Positions 47,356-57,686 are shown, counted from the stretch's first letter. The stretch is 64,000 bases of DNA from CAWAHD01 sp963781785 (GCA_963781785.1 CAWAHD010000005.1:62001-126000), one strand, 5' to 3'. Translations and numbers: made by a program. Notes: generated by a model not told the origin, from the sequence alone.

Positions 47356-50300
47356 TCACGCCCCCTGTCCGTCTGGATTGCCGGCGGACCTGACCGGAGC
47401 CTCGTCGTCGATATCATGCCCCACGTCGGTCGCCAGGGCGGCCAGCTCGCAACCGGGTGTGAGAGGTACAACGATTCGGTCGAAATGCTCGCGGATCCGC
47501 CGCGTGATCCTCCTGGCGTCGGCCAGGAACAGCTCCACGGCGCGTTCGGAGATCGCCGACCCGTCGTCCAGCCGGCGCGCCAGCCGCTTGAGCTCGGCCG
47601 GATTCTCGGGGAGCTCCGAGACGGCCCGGTTATGAATCAATCGCAGCCGGCCCTCCACGGTGCGCAGGAAGTCGTAGGCGCCGCACAGCTCGTTGTGTAC
47701 CTCAGAGTCCAGGATCCCATGACGCTTGAGCGCAGCCAGTGCGTCCCAGAAGTTCGGCACCAGGAGCTCGGCGTGGCGGCAGGCATGAACCAGCACAAGG
47801 TACTGGACGATGAACTCCAGATCGGTCAGCCCGCCCGACCCTCGCTTCAAGTCGTGGCGCGACCGCGCCAGGTCGAGCTTCTTGCGCATCGCCACGACAT
47901 CCGCGGCGACCCGGGTGGAATCAACCGGCTCCGTGAGCACCGAGTGAATGGCCGAGGCGACCGGCCCGCCGAATCCTCCCGTGGCGAAGATCACCCGCGG
48001 CGTGTCAGGCTCATACGCTCCCAGGTCTGGGTCGAGGTGCGGAGATAGTCGATGAAGCCGTCCAGGGTGTGGACCAGAGGCCCGGACGCACCGAAGGGCC
48101 GGAGCCTGGCGTCAACCGTGTAGAGCGGACCGCCGCCAGATCCCCCGCCCAGCGCCATGAGCAGCCGCTGGGCGACCTCGGTCACGAACTGGTCGTTCGA
48201 GATCGACGCGGGCCCGCCCGAGGTCATGCCGTCGGCCTCGTGCAGAAAGATGAGGTCGAGATCGCTGTGGTAGTTGAGCTCGCGGCCCCCGAGCTTTCCC
48301 AGCGCCAGGATCGCCCAGCGGTCGCGCCCGAGAGTGCGCGGGCAGCGGGGCGTGCCGAACCGCGCGGCGCGGCGGTCCCACTGGTCTCGCGCTGCCTGGG
48401 TCACAATGGCCTCGGCCACATCCGCCAGCTCTCTCGTGACCGTGCGGATGGGCTCGCGGCCCAGGATGTCGCGGGTGCCGATGCGCACCCATTCCTTGTT
48501 CCGGAAGCTCCAGAGGATCGGTGCGAGATCCTCGGCCTTCTTGCACAGCCCCGCCAGCTCGGCCTTGATCGCTGCCCCCGGTATGGGACGATCCACCACC
48601 AGCGAATCGACCAGGTCGTCGATCATCCCCGGGTTGTTGATCAGGATCTCCGAGAGGAACTGGCTGGTTGCACACAACTCGACATAGAGTCTCAGGCTCG
48701 GCGGATTGAAGTTGAACAGCTCCCAGAGGATCGCCTTGGCGCCCAGTGACGCGGAGACCTTCTCGAGGTTGGTCAAGGTCATGTCCGGGTCGGGCGTGCG
48801 ACCGACCGCTTCGAGCAGCCTGGGGGCAATCGCGGCCAGGAAGTGCAGGCAGCGCGGTTGCGAGAGAAACTGGAAATCCTCGCGCGCCAGTGCCATCAGG
48901 TTCTGATAAGCCGTGCCCCGATCGCGAAATGGATACGGCGCCAGCACCTCTTCAATGAACTCCGGGGCCGGGTCGGGGTCGAGCACCAGGTCGACGATCG
49001 GGTCCACGGCCGCGCCGGCATCGCCGCTGAACGCGTCGTGCAGCAGGTGATTGAGAATCCGGCGGTTGAGCTCGGTCTTATTGCGATAGTCGGCCATGAA
49101 CCGGACCGCCGGACCGTTTCGCTCTTCCCACGCGCTGGCGGCCGGGTAGCCCATGCGCATGGCCAGCGTCCGGAGCGCCTCCGGGTCCCGCGGCATCTCA
49201 TGCGTCTGGCGGTCGAAGAGAATCTGGAGCCGGTGCTCGACCCGGCGGAGGAACCGATAATCATCGTCCAGAATGCGGTGCTCCTCGGCGCTCAAGCAGC
49301 CGACCTGCTCCAGCCGGAGCATGGCCTGCAGCGTCGTGGCGTGGCGGACCTCGGGATATTCTCCGCCGTGGAGCAATTGCAGGAACTGCACAACGAACTC
49401 GACGTCGCGGATGCCGCCCCGACCCGTCTTGACCTCGACCAGGGCGGTTCCCGCCGTGACCGTGCGCTGCTCGATCCGCCGCTTGAGCGACTTGATCTCG
49501 GCGATCTCGGAAGCACCCAGGAAACGGCGGTAAACGAACGGCTCGATCTCTGCGCAGAAGGTCAACCCAAGCTCGATATCGCCGGCGACCGGGCGGCACT
49601 TGATGAGCGCCTGACGCTCCCACGTCCGTCCTCGCGTCACGTAGTAGCCCAGAGTCGCAATCAGAGGACTCGCCAGGGCCCCCTGCTCGCCTTCGGGGCG
49701 CAGCCGCATGTCAACGCGGTAGGCGATCCCGAGCGCCGTGTGGCCGGCCAGCAGGCGGACAACGTCGCTCCCGACCCGGGCGAAGAACTCCGCGCTCGAG
49801 ATGACCTTCGGTCCGGTTGTCTGCCCGTCCTCGTCGAACAGGAATACGAGGTCGATGTCGGAGCTGTAGTTGAGCTCCTGGCCGCCGAGCTTCCCCAGCC
49901 CGAGCACGACGAACCGGGCGGCCGAGCCGTCCCGAGTCGTGGGAACCCCGTAACGTTCCTGCGCTCGGCGCGGGCGACCCTCACCGCCGCCTCGATGCAG
50001 GCGTCGGCCAGATCGGAAAGGTCCTGCGTCGTCACTTCCAGCGAGACGCCGCGCACGATGTCGTTGTACCCGATCCGCAGGCTCTCGCGCTGGCGGAACC
50101 GCCGCAGGGCCAGGCTCTGGTCCAGCTCGGTCGGCAGACCGGCCAGGGTGTTCCAGAGATCGTCGAACAAACCGGATCGGTCCGGGCGCTCGGGCCTGCC
50201 CCGAAGCCAGTCCAATAGCTCGGGGTCGCGGATCAAGACCTCGCTGAAATACTGGCTCGTGCTCAAGACCTGAAGCAGGATCTCGGTGGTCTTGTGATCG

Positions 50301-50578
50301 TTCGCCAGCCGCAACAGCATCGAGCCGGTCGCCGGCGCCGCCGCCACGAACCGCTCGAGATTACCCAGCGCCATATCGGGATCGGCGCATCGCGGCAACA
50401 CGGAATCGAGCTGCACGGCGAGGTCGGCAACCAGCCTGGCACATCCCGAACCGGCGCGGAGCGTCAGATCAGCCAGGTCGCGGCGGCCGCGCTCGGGATC
50501 GCGGACACCCAGGCCGGCCAGCCAGTCCCGGATCAACTCGGGAATCTCGTGATAGGTCAGGAACCATTCGGCGGTCAT
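47356..50578 (-). CDS. glnE: Bifunctional glutamine synthetase adenylyltransferase/deadenylylase (frame broken twice)
   Basis: About 1074 residues from ATG 50578, normal for GlnE. It adds or removes AMP on glutamine synthetase in response to PII and glutamine. Both nucleotidyltransferase domains show the signature: LGLGKLGGQELNYSSDIDLV near residue 225 and LALGKLGGRELNYHSDLDLI in the second half; GRGGIRDVEFVVQFLQLLHG and GSGGLTDLEFIVQYLVLVHA follow each. Breaks occur near 49960 (before YGVPTTRDGSAARFVVLGLG) and near 48000 (SLTR then VIFATGGFGG); both fit one missing base. It lies 12 bases after the SUKH gene in a five-gene run starting at miaB. Confidence 0.93.
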
Positions 50579-50590
50579 GCGAGAGCCTTG

Positions 50591-51337
50591 TCACGTCCCG
50601 GCCGCGGGCGAACCTGCCGGGACCGGGCCGACGTGCTGGAGGTGGCGGAAGATCGACTCGACGTCGCACTGGCTCAGGCCGAGGTCCAGGGCGATCATCC
50701 GCTCATCGGCCCCCGAGTGCAACAAGTCGGCGACGCGGTCGGTGTGCTTCTTGAGGCGGTCCGCCAGCCGGGGATTCTCGACATGCCGGCGATGAGACTG
50801 CCACGGATCACCAAGGTCCGGAAAGTCAGGATCAAACCAGAACTCGCGCCCTCCTTGCCGCAGCAGCTCGAGAAACCACTCCTCGAAGCTGTGGGCGATG
50901 ATCCGGGGATGGCTTCCCGAGGCGTCGTCGCCCGATGTGAATATCGGAAATCCGCGGCCGGGCACGCGGTAGGCGAGGTCGATACATACGGTCTGCTGGT
51001 CCGGGTTTCCCAGCTCGAACCAGCTCTCCGGCTGCACCAGCATCCCGGGCACCCTGGCGAACGGAATCATCGGGCCGATCGCCGTGATCGGGTGAATGAG
51101 CGGGCCGATCCCGAACAGCCCGTTCGAGAGCCTGAGCCAGGCGCGCAGGCCGTGAGGCAGGCGGTACCCGTGACGCTCCTCCCACGCAGCGATCGACCGC
51201 GGATCGGCCCCGGGACGGCAGCATGCGCAGCCGTCGTGAAATCCGGCCGCCAGCACCGCCCTGTCCGGGCACAGGCGCGCGTCGATCCCTCCCCAGGCGA
51301 TCCAGCAGCTCACCAGCTCTCCGAGCGGGCCGGCCAT
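50591..51337 (-). CDS. SMI1/KNR4 (SUKH) family protein
   Basis: 248 residues from ATG 51337, with AAGGGAT eight bases upstream. The SUKH core is visible: ADPRSIAAWEERHGYRLPHG, LRAWLRLSNGLFGIGPLIHP, ESWFELGNPDQQTVCIDLAY and HSFEEWFLELLRQGG. The C-terminal 60 residues form a separate helical part (LADRLKKHTDRVADLLHSGA; QCDVESIFRHLQHV). SUKH proteins often neutralise contact-dependent toxins, but stand-alone members such as this one are common in planctomycetes and of unknown role. It sits between miaB and glnE with gaps of 11 and 12 bases, so it is co-transcribed with housekeeping genes and not with a toxin. Confidence 0.85.
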   Translation of the reverse strand: MAGPLGELVSCWIAWGGIDARLCPDRAVLAAGFHDGCACCRPGADPRSIAAWEERHGYRLPHGLRAWLRLSNGLFGIGPLIHPITAIGPMIPFARVPGMLVQPESWFELGNPDQQTVCIDLAYRVPGRGFPIFTSGDDASGSHPRIIAHSFEEWFLELLRQGGREFWFDPDFPDLGDPWQSHRRHVENPRLADRLKKHTDRVADLLHSGADERMIALDLGLSQCDVESIFRHLQHVGPVPAGSPAAGT

Positions 51338-51348
51338 CCGATATCCCT

Positions 51349-52783
51349 TCACGCCGAAGTCGCAATCCGCTGGGCAGTTTCCACCCGGCCAAACAGGGTC
51401 ACCGCACTGGCGTCCTCGACGACCACGCGGACGATCTGGCCGGTCAGCCGCTCCGGTCCGTCAAAGACCACGATCCGGTCGCACGCGGTTCGTCCCGTCA
51501 ATTGATCGACCCCCTCCCACCCCTCGCGCCGGGCGCTCCGGCGGCTGCGCCCTTCGACCAGAACCTCGAACACGCCGCCCTGCAACCGGCGGTTGTCCTC
51601 CAGACTGATCGCCGTTTGCAACTCCAAGAGCTCGCTGTTCCGCCGTTTCTTCACGGGCTCGGGTACGTCGTCGGCAAAAAGTGAATCGGCCTTGGTCCCC
51701 GCGCGGGCTGTACTTGAAGATGAAGCTGTTCTTGAATCGCGACCGCTCCACCAGACCAACTGTTCGCGTAAACGACGCCTCGTCCTCGCCGCAGAACCCC
51801 ACGATGAAATCGCTTGATACCGCCACACCGGGAATCGTCTCGCGGATCCGCGCCAGCATCTCCTCATAAAATGAGACTGTGTACATTCGTTTCATCCGCT
51901 TGAGAATCATGTCGCATCCGCTCTGTGCCGGAACGTGGATATACCGCGCGACCTTGGGGAGATCGCGCACGGCATCGAGCAGGTCGCCGGTCATGTCGCT
52001 CGGGAAGTTGGTAATGAACTTGATCCGCTCGATCCCGGCGACCTCATGGATTTGCCCGAGCAGATCGGAGAGCCGGGTGATCCGTCCGTCGGGCTCGCGA
52101 AAACGAAAGCTGTTGACCGTCTGGCCCAACAGTGTGATTTCCTTGACGCCCTGGCCGGCCAGGAGGCGAGCCTCTGCCAGGATGGCCGCCGGGTGGCGGC
52201 TTTGCTCGGGCCCGCGCACGCTCGGCACGATGCAGTACGTGCAGAACTTGTCGCAGCCCATCATTACGCGAATGAACGCCTGGAACGGGCTGGGACGCAG
52301 GGCCGGCTCGCGATCGGCGTCGTATCCTTCGAAGCTCGCCGCAATCACCTCGAGAGATCCGGCCGTGCGAGCCCGGCTCACGGCAATCTGGTGAGGCTGT
52401 CCCCCCCCTGCCCTTGCGAGCAGCTCGCCCACTTTTCCAAGCTGACCCGGACCGACCACCACGTCGACGTGCGGAGCGCGCTCGAACACCAGCTCCTGGT
52501 CCTTCTGCGCCATGCAGCCCAGCACCCCGATCGCCACGTCCGGCCTGCGTTCCTTGAGCCGCTTGATCCGCCCGAGCGCGCTATAAATCTTGTCTTCGGC
52601 GTGCTGCCGCACCGAGCACGTGTTGTAAAGGATGGCATCGGCCTGGTGGAGGTCGTCGGTCAGCTCGTAGCCGTCTTGCCGGAGCCTGGCCGCCACCAGC
52701 TCGCTGTCCAGCAGATTCATCTGGCAGCCGACGGTCTCGATGTAGACCTTCTTGCGTTTGGACTGGCTCGGTTCGTTGTCCAT
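51349..52783 (-). CDS. miaB: tRNA-2-methylthio-N6-dimethylallyladenosine synthase (frame broken once)
   Basis: About 478 residues from ATG 52783. MiaB adds the 2-methylthio group to i6A37 of tRNAs. The first [4Fe-4S] cluster ligands are C20 (VGCQMNLLDSE), C56 (YNTCSVRQHAE) and C90 (LGCMAQKD). The radical-SAM cluster is C177-x3-C181-x2-C184 (GCDKFCTYCIVPSVRGPEQS). SQSG-type and GFCGEDEASF blocks follow. Near 51705 the frame changes (one extra or two missing bases); the remainder (DVPEPVKKRRNSELLELQTA, then the TRAM domain GGVFEVLVEGRSRRSARREG) completes the protein. First gene of the minus-strand run, divergent from hpnR. Confidence 0.94.
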
Positions 52784-53214
52784 CAATGCGACTCCACGAC
52801 GCGCCCGTTTTTTTCTTGCCAAACCCCGTTCGACGCGTCGACCTCGGTGAGACCATCGGTCCACCCAAGGGACACCGAATCCGAAGGCGCCCGCGAGCCC
52901 ACGGCCGGAGGCCGGGGAGGCGCGCCGCGCAATCCGACAGGGGAACCACGACCCCACTCCACGTCCCAGATCGAGATTCTACCAAACCACCTGGGTGGAA
53001 ATCGCTGCTGATCGACCGTACAGAAAAACCCGGTGATTTGAATGCCTTCCGTCAATTCAGAAAGGATAGGAAGACCCTGCCGCCGATATCGCGCGAATTG
53101 GGTGGATCTCGCCCGTGGAGAGTGGCTCAGTTCTTCTGGATGGAGCCGGCGATTCGTGCTACAAGCAAAGGCTCGGACAAGATTAGCCCGCAACTTCCTA
53201 CCCGGATGAGCACC
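52784..53214. other. Divergent intergenic region
   Basis: 431 bases between miaB (minus) and the hpnR homologue (plus). Reading frames cross it, but none has family character. It should hold both promoters; no specific box, repeat or RNA is recognised. Confidence 0.5.
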
Positions 53215-54748
53215 ATGAAGGTCCTCGCCGTTTCGCCCAGCTCTTTGATGTATTCCAAGATTTTCCTCCGGCTGGAGCCGCTGGGAATCGAGCTGATCGC
53301 TGCGGCGGTGCGTCAGGCTGGCCACGAAGTGCGGCTGATCGATCTGCAAGTGGAGACGCGCGCGAACTACGAGCGGCTGGTGGGTGAGTGGCAACCGGAC
53401 GCCATCGCCCTCTCGTGCAATTATCTGGCAAACGTCCCGGAAGTGATCGAGCTGGCGAGGGCCGGGGCGCGTCTTCGGCCGGGCGCGTTCATCTTCGTGG
53501 GGGGTCATAGTGCGTCGTTCATCGCCCACGAGCTGCTCGATCATGCCGGCCCGGCGATCGACTGCGTGCTGAAAGGCGAAGGCGAGGCATCGCTTGAGCC
53601 GCTCCTGGAAGCGGCCCGGGAGCGCGATCCCGGGGCCCTGCTCGAAATCCCCGGCGTCGTGACCGCTCTGGGGGACGGGCCGCCGCCCGGGTTTGTCAAG
53701 AACCTGGACGGGCTGATCGCCGCGCGCGATCTGCTCAGATATCGCCGCAAGTATTTCATTGGCGTTCTCGATCCGTGTGCGTCGATCGAGTTCAGCCGGG
53801 GCTGTCCCTGGGATTGCTCGTTTTGCAGCGCCTGGACGTTTTACGGGCGCAGCTACCGGCTCAAGAGCCCGGCAGTCGCGGTCGCCGAGCTCGAGCAGAT
53901 CCGCGAGCCGGGCGTCTTCATCGTCGACGACGTCGCGTTCATCCAGGCCGAACACGGAATGAATATCGGCGAGGCGATCGCGCGGCGGGGCATCAAGAAG
54001 CATTATTATCTTGAGACCCGGGGAGACGTTCTGCTGCGGAACAGGGATGTTTTTCGCTTCTGGAAACAACTGGGGCTCCAGTACATCTTCCTGGGGGTGG
54101 AGGCACTCGACGAAGAGGGGCTCTCGCGGTATCGCAAGCGGGTGAGCGTATCGAAGAACTTCGAGGCGCTCGAATTCGCGCGGTCGCTGGGAGTGATGGT
54201 GGCGATCAACATCATTGCCGATCCCTCCTGGGACCGCCGTCAGTTCGCGCTCTTGCGCGAGTGGTGCCTCGACATTCCCGAGATTGTGAACATCAGCGTC
54301 AACACGCCATACCCCGGCACGGAAACCTGGCTCACGGAGTCGCGCCGGCTGGCCACTCGCGATTACCGTCTTTTCGACATTCAGCACGCGGTTTTGCCCA
54401 CGACGCTTCCCCTGGCGGAATTCTATCAAGAGCTGGTAAACACCCAGTCGGTCTTGAACCGCAAGCACCTGGGCTGGCGGGCGGTGAAGTCGCTGTCGCG
54501 GATCCTGGCCGGGAATCTTGCGCGGTCAGACCAACACGCTCAAGATGCTCTGGAAATTCACCAGCGTGTATGACCCGAAGCTCCAGCTCCGCGACCACCA
54601 GCAGCCGGTCGAATTTGAGCTGACTCCTCCGCCGCCGGTGATGAGCGTGATCGACCCCAAGTCGATCTACATTCATCTGCCGCCGGCGCGGAAGGGTGCC
54701 GGGCTTGATGAAGCGACCGAGTCATTCGTGAACCAATCTCGCGGCTGA
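53215..54748 (+). CDS. hpnR: Hopanoid C-3 methylase HpnR homologue (frame broken once)
   Basis: About 511 residues. ATG 53215 matches the family start MKVLAVSPSSLMYSKIFLRL and has GGATGAG upstream; ATG 53206 is three codons earlier. The N-terminal half is a B12-binding-like domain (IELIAAAVRQAGHEVRLIDL; FIFVGGHSASFIA). The radical-SAM core carries C197-x3-C201-x2-C204 in EFSRGCPWDCSFCSAWTFYG, the segment most typical of HpnR. The C-terminus continues in another frame from about 54524 (RGQTNTLKMLWKFTSVYDPK), also as in HpnR. The enzyme methylates hopanoids at C-3 using S-adenosylmethionine. No other hopanoid gene is in the window. The name is by motif recognition and not by alignment. Confidence 0.82.
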
Positions 54749-54754
54749 TCCAAC

Positions 54755-54818
54755 CCCCTTGTCAAGTGCCGACTGCGGGTCGGAATTCGCCGCAACTGTA
54801 ACGGGATTTTGTTGTTGT
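54755..54818. repeat. Diverged 60-base repeat, copy 1
   Basis: Opens CCCCCTTGTCAAGTGCCG and contains GGAATTCGCCGCAACTGTAA. It aligns along its length with the copy at 55171-55233 (about 70% by eye). Read on the minus strand it encodes PVTVAANSDPQSALDKG. Confidence 0.75.
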
Positions 54819-55170
54819 GTATTCCTGTGGAAGACTGAACACGGAAAACCGACCTCCAAAAAGAGTGTCGCACTCGCGATCGATATGCACGGCCCTTCGC
54901 GGCTAGGTGCATTTGGCGCAACTGTAATTTTGGTATATAGTTTTGTACTGTCGATGGGCACTTTTCGTGTGTCGCAAAATGTCCCAAAATGTCGCACTTT
55001 CGGCGAGTTTTCGAGCAAATGATCAGTAGCCCGGCGACGACGACGGCGTCGGGTATCCCGGGGGCCTGACGCCTGCCGCGCTCTCACGGAGTTGCTCCTC
55101 TGCGGGATTCTTGAGGGATCGTACAAATTGGCACGCCGTGGTCAGTTTTCACCGCGTCATCCTTTCGTCG

Positions 55171-55233
55171 CCCCCTGTCAAGTCCCGCGTCGCCGCCAGA
55201 ATTCGCCGTAACTGGAGCGGAATCTTGTGCTTC
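55171..55233. repeat. Diverged 60-base repeat, copy 2
   Basis: Opens CCCCCTGTCAAGTCCCGCG and contains AGAATTCGCCGTAACTGGAG. On the minus strand it encodes APVTANSGGDAGLDRG, related to the peptide of copy 1 (shared ANS and LD-K/R-G). The copies lie 416 bases apart in the same orientation. Confidence 0.75.
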
Positions 55234-55688
55234 CATGATCCGAACCATTTCGTCGAAATTGGGTTCGTTGGTCACATTTTCGGGGATATCGCCCCGGTCG
55301 GGCATCGCACCCTCGTCCGTCTGGACGGTGGCGGCATCGCTCACACGATCGTGCGGCGTTCCCCCCAAGAACCGGTTGATGCTCGTCGTCGATCCAACGC
55401 GGTCAAGTGAGGAGTCAGCGCCGACAACGATCCTTCTACTTAGTTCTGACACATAAGCTCGCCGCGGGCTACTTTTTGCGCCGCTTTTCTCAGGCCCGTA
55501 ATCGGATCAACCCGGGCGGCAGGCATGACCGCGCCGACGGTCAGAATCAGAATCCGAAGCGGGCGGTGAGTGGTCGGATCCACCGGCTTTCGTGTCTTCG
55601 AGCGCTCGCCGGCTCACCCGGTAACACTCGCGCGGGTCTCGACGAAGAGGAGCAGAGACACGAAAAAATGATAGGCAATCTAGCCATA

Positions 55689-55714
55689 GATGCACACGGA
55701 TGCACGCGGATAAG
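55689..55714. repeat. Short direct repeat GATGCACACG/GATGCACGCG
   Basis: Two adjacent 10-base steps followed by GATAAG. This resembles a dispersed intergenic motif known from many planctomycete and other genomes as GGATGAACACGGAT-type repeats (family knowledge). No function is known. Confidence 0.6.
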
Positions 55715-56160
55715 CCAAGCGAACGAGCGGGTGATGCAGACAGACTGACGGGGACACACCGAGGAAGAGGGACCCGATCGCGCGTGTCGATCCGTCGGCC
55801 GACGGCGCAACTGCGATCGAACGGCAGGCTCGCTTGATGGTTTGCGCTGGCTGCATTTCGCTTGATTTCAAACTTCTGTCCGCCCGACGTTCTATGCTGG
55901 GTCCAGTCCGCCTATCGTTCAAATGGTTGCCAGACACGCTCCTTCCGGCCGACCGTGCGTGCAGGCAATCAGATGCGCGCTTGCTGGTTACCTGAATGTG
56001 CGCCGCAATTCACCCAACCTTCAGCCAGCCGATGAAATGCGGGTGCCGTGATACCAGGGGGGCGCGGCAAATCTCAGGGTGTCTGGGATCCCCCTCTGGA
56101 ATCCCCCTGGCTGTCTGGAGCCCCGCGCGCCCTCTCGTGGTCGTTCGCCGTCTCGGGCGG

Positions 56161-56730
56161 CTACGTGCCCGCGTTCGCGGCGATTTCGCTGCAATGGACC
56201 TCTTTCAAGAATTCCAGCAGTTCGTGAATTGGGGGTACGTCTCTTAGCTCAGCGATGTCTTCGTCACCGAGCGCGCTGACCAGGTTCAGCGAGGCGGTCC
56301 ACCAGTGGCCCGCTCCGTCCAGTCGCTTCAGTGCTTCGCGCGGGTTCATCCGCCCCAGTTCCAACATGTGCTCGTCACTGCCCGCAGCGCTGAAGGCCCG
56401 TGCGACCGGATCGGGACGCAGGAACAAAAGCGCCTCCAGCGCGGGTACTGCCACCAGCACGCACACCGGTGCGGAAAACGCCACTGCCTCCACGACCTCC
56501 TCGGCTCCGCGCCGTCTTCGAGCAATTGCGTCAGGATCGGCGGACTCGGCGTCGAGCAGCAGTACGACCGGCTCGCCTCGCACCGCCAGCAACGTGCGGG
56601 CTGCGGAATACAACGAGGACAGTGGCCCAGCCGCTCGAATCTCGATGACTCCGGCGTCAAGCTCCGCTCTCAGAAGTTTGATCAAAATAATCGCCGATTG
56701 GTTCGATTCCACAAGCACGTGCGTCTTCAT
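56161..56730 (-). CDS. TOPRIM-like partner protein of a nuclease pair
   Basis: 189 residues from ATG 56730, which overlaps the upstream gene's stop (ATGA). The pattern is TOPRIM-like: first strand THVLVES with Glu8, later PVVLLLDAESADPDAIARRR with Asp60, Glu62, Asp65 and Asp67 in the acidic loop, and VCVLVAVPALEALLFLRPDP, where PALEALL resembles the E-A-W motif of OLD/DUF4276-type TOPRIM proteins. The C-terminal 70 residues are helical (PPIHELLEFLKEVHCSE). TOPRIM domains bind Mg and cut or join nucleic acids. The assignment is by residue pattern only and needs structure prediction. Translationally coupled to the PD-(D/E)XK protein. Confidence 0.68.
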   Translation of the reverse strand: MKTHVLVESNQSAIILIKLLRAELDAGVIEIRAAGPLSSLYSAARTLLAVRGEPVVLLLDAESADPDAIARRRRGAEEVVEAVAFSAPVCVLVAVPALEALLFLRPDPVARAFSAAGSDEHMLELGRMNPREALKRLDGAGHWWTASLNLVSALGDEDIAELRDVPPIHELLEFLKEVHCSEIAANAGT

Positions 56731-57272
56731 AGGACCCCCAAGTATTCCGTGTTGGCGTCGTGGATTCCCGACTCGACGCAAGCGCGATACTTCGCCGCCA
56801 GGAGCGGCACGATGCGTTCTTTCGTCAACGCCAACGTGATCTCCCCTGGATGCCAAAGCAGGATGGTCTGGCCCGAGAGGTAGCCTGCCAGCAGTAACGC
56901 CGCCTCGGTGTAGCCGGAGCGGCTGAAGACCATGCCGATCGTCGTTGCGGGTCGCCGTAGAAGTTGATTGCGGAGGATCGCAATCGGGTCAATGGAGATC
57001 GGTTTGCTCCAATCCTTGCTCTCTAACAGGCAATGGAGCCCGACAGCTTCCACGACGCCGTCGATCTGTTCGACAATCTCCTCGTGAAGCAAGATCCGGT
57101 AGGGCCACTTGACCCGAACCCCATCAAGTTGGAATGCCCGAGGGACCAGGTATTCGAATGCCTTGCCAGAATCCCAACCTGTCGCGCTGCCCGTCTGGAT
57201 CTTATCCCACATGTCACGGAGGTCGCCCCAACCCATCGCCTGGATCGCTTTCTCGCAATCGGAGTCCTTCAC
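56727..57272 (-). CDS. PD-(D/E)XK restriction-endonuclease-like protein
   Basis: 181 residues from GTG 57272. The Mrr-type nuclease pattern is clear: helix with Glu40 (SGKAFEYLVPRAFQLDG), then EQIDGVVEAVGLHCLLESKD with Asp71 and Glu84-x-Lys86. The strand-turn spacing is normal, and the rest (LRNQLLRRPATTIGMVFSRS; GQTILLWHPGEITLAL) fits the core of restriction_endonuclease/Mrr_cat families. No helicase, methylase or DNA-reading domain is attached. The gene is first in a two-gene unit with a TOPRIM-like protein. A role in defence against foreign DNA is plausible but inferred. A decayed transposase lies 216 bases upstream on the other strand. Confidence 0.8.
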   Translation of the reverse strand: MKDSDCEKAIQAMGWGDLRDMWDKIQTGSATGWDSGKAFEYLVPRAFQLDGVRVKWPYRILLHEEIVEQIDGVVEAVGLHCLLESKDWSKPISIDPIAILRNQLLRRPATTIGMVFSRSGYTEAALLLAGYLSGQTILLWHPGEITLALTKERIVPLLAAKYRACVESGIHDANTEYLGVL

Positions 57273-57488
57273 AGCCTGGCCTCATTGCCTACCGGTCGGT
57301 CTGCACGGGGAACGCAACTCTCCGCATATTCTACCGGAACGCCGGTATACCTTGCATCACCGCATTTAACGAGGTATTCAGGACGATCGTCATCCATTCG
57401 TCCGTACCACTTTTTCAGCCACTTTGGGACGGAAACCGGGACGCGATTAGATTGAGTTCGATCGGCCGTTCTGGTATTCATTCTTATC

Positions 57489-57686
57489 ATGCCGAGGACT
57501 GCTAGAGTCGCGCCTGGTGGGCAGGTTTATCACGTCTTGAACCGATCGGTCGGGCGGATGCATCTGCTTCGCAGGGATGCCGACTTCGAGGCGTTCGAGC
57601 GGGTGATCGCGGAGGCACACGATCGGCAACCCATCCGCATCCTGTCGTATTGTGTGATGTCGAATCACTGGCACCTTGTTGTCTGA
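57489..57686 (+). pseudogene. Truncated REP-associated tyrosine transposase (IS200-like, Y1)
   Basis: 65 residues remain of a protein that is normally about 200-230. MPRTARVAPGGQVYHVLNRS and IRILSYCVMSNHWHLVV are the N-terminal third of the RAYT family, including the metal-binding HWH. The stop falls where most members read Val-Val-Trp-Pro: TGA replaces the Trp codon, and the next bases still encode Pro-Glu-Arg. The catalytic Tyr region downstream is lost. These enzymes mobilise REP-type palindromes, which is of interest given the palindromic repeats in this genome. Non-functional as it stands. Confidence 0.88.

Larger units (their letters stand above)
54749..56160. other. 1.4-kb gene-poor, repeat-bearing interval
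   Basis: No gene is supported. It contains two diverged copies of a 60-base repeat (54755 and 55171), a stretch with AAAATGTCCCAAAATGTCGC near 54976, and a GGATGCAC-type short repeat at 55689. A 122-codon minus-strand frame (55084-55452) includes a peptide-like portion (ENVTNEPNFDEMVRIMEAQD) and could be a remnant of a coding gene, but it lacks a ribosome site and family match. The region looks like decayed mobile or recombination-prone DNA. Confidence 0.6.

Noticed and set aside
52786..53214. Upstream extension of the hpnR frame as a longer N-terminus
   Set aside because: The extra 140 residues are Arg/Pro-rich without family similarity; HpnR proteins start at the MKVLAVSP position, which has a ribosome site.
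55084..55452. 122-codon minus-strand frame as a gene
   Set aside because: It includes one copy of a diverged repeat and has no ribosome site or recognisable domain; at most a remnant.
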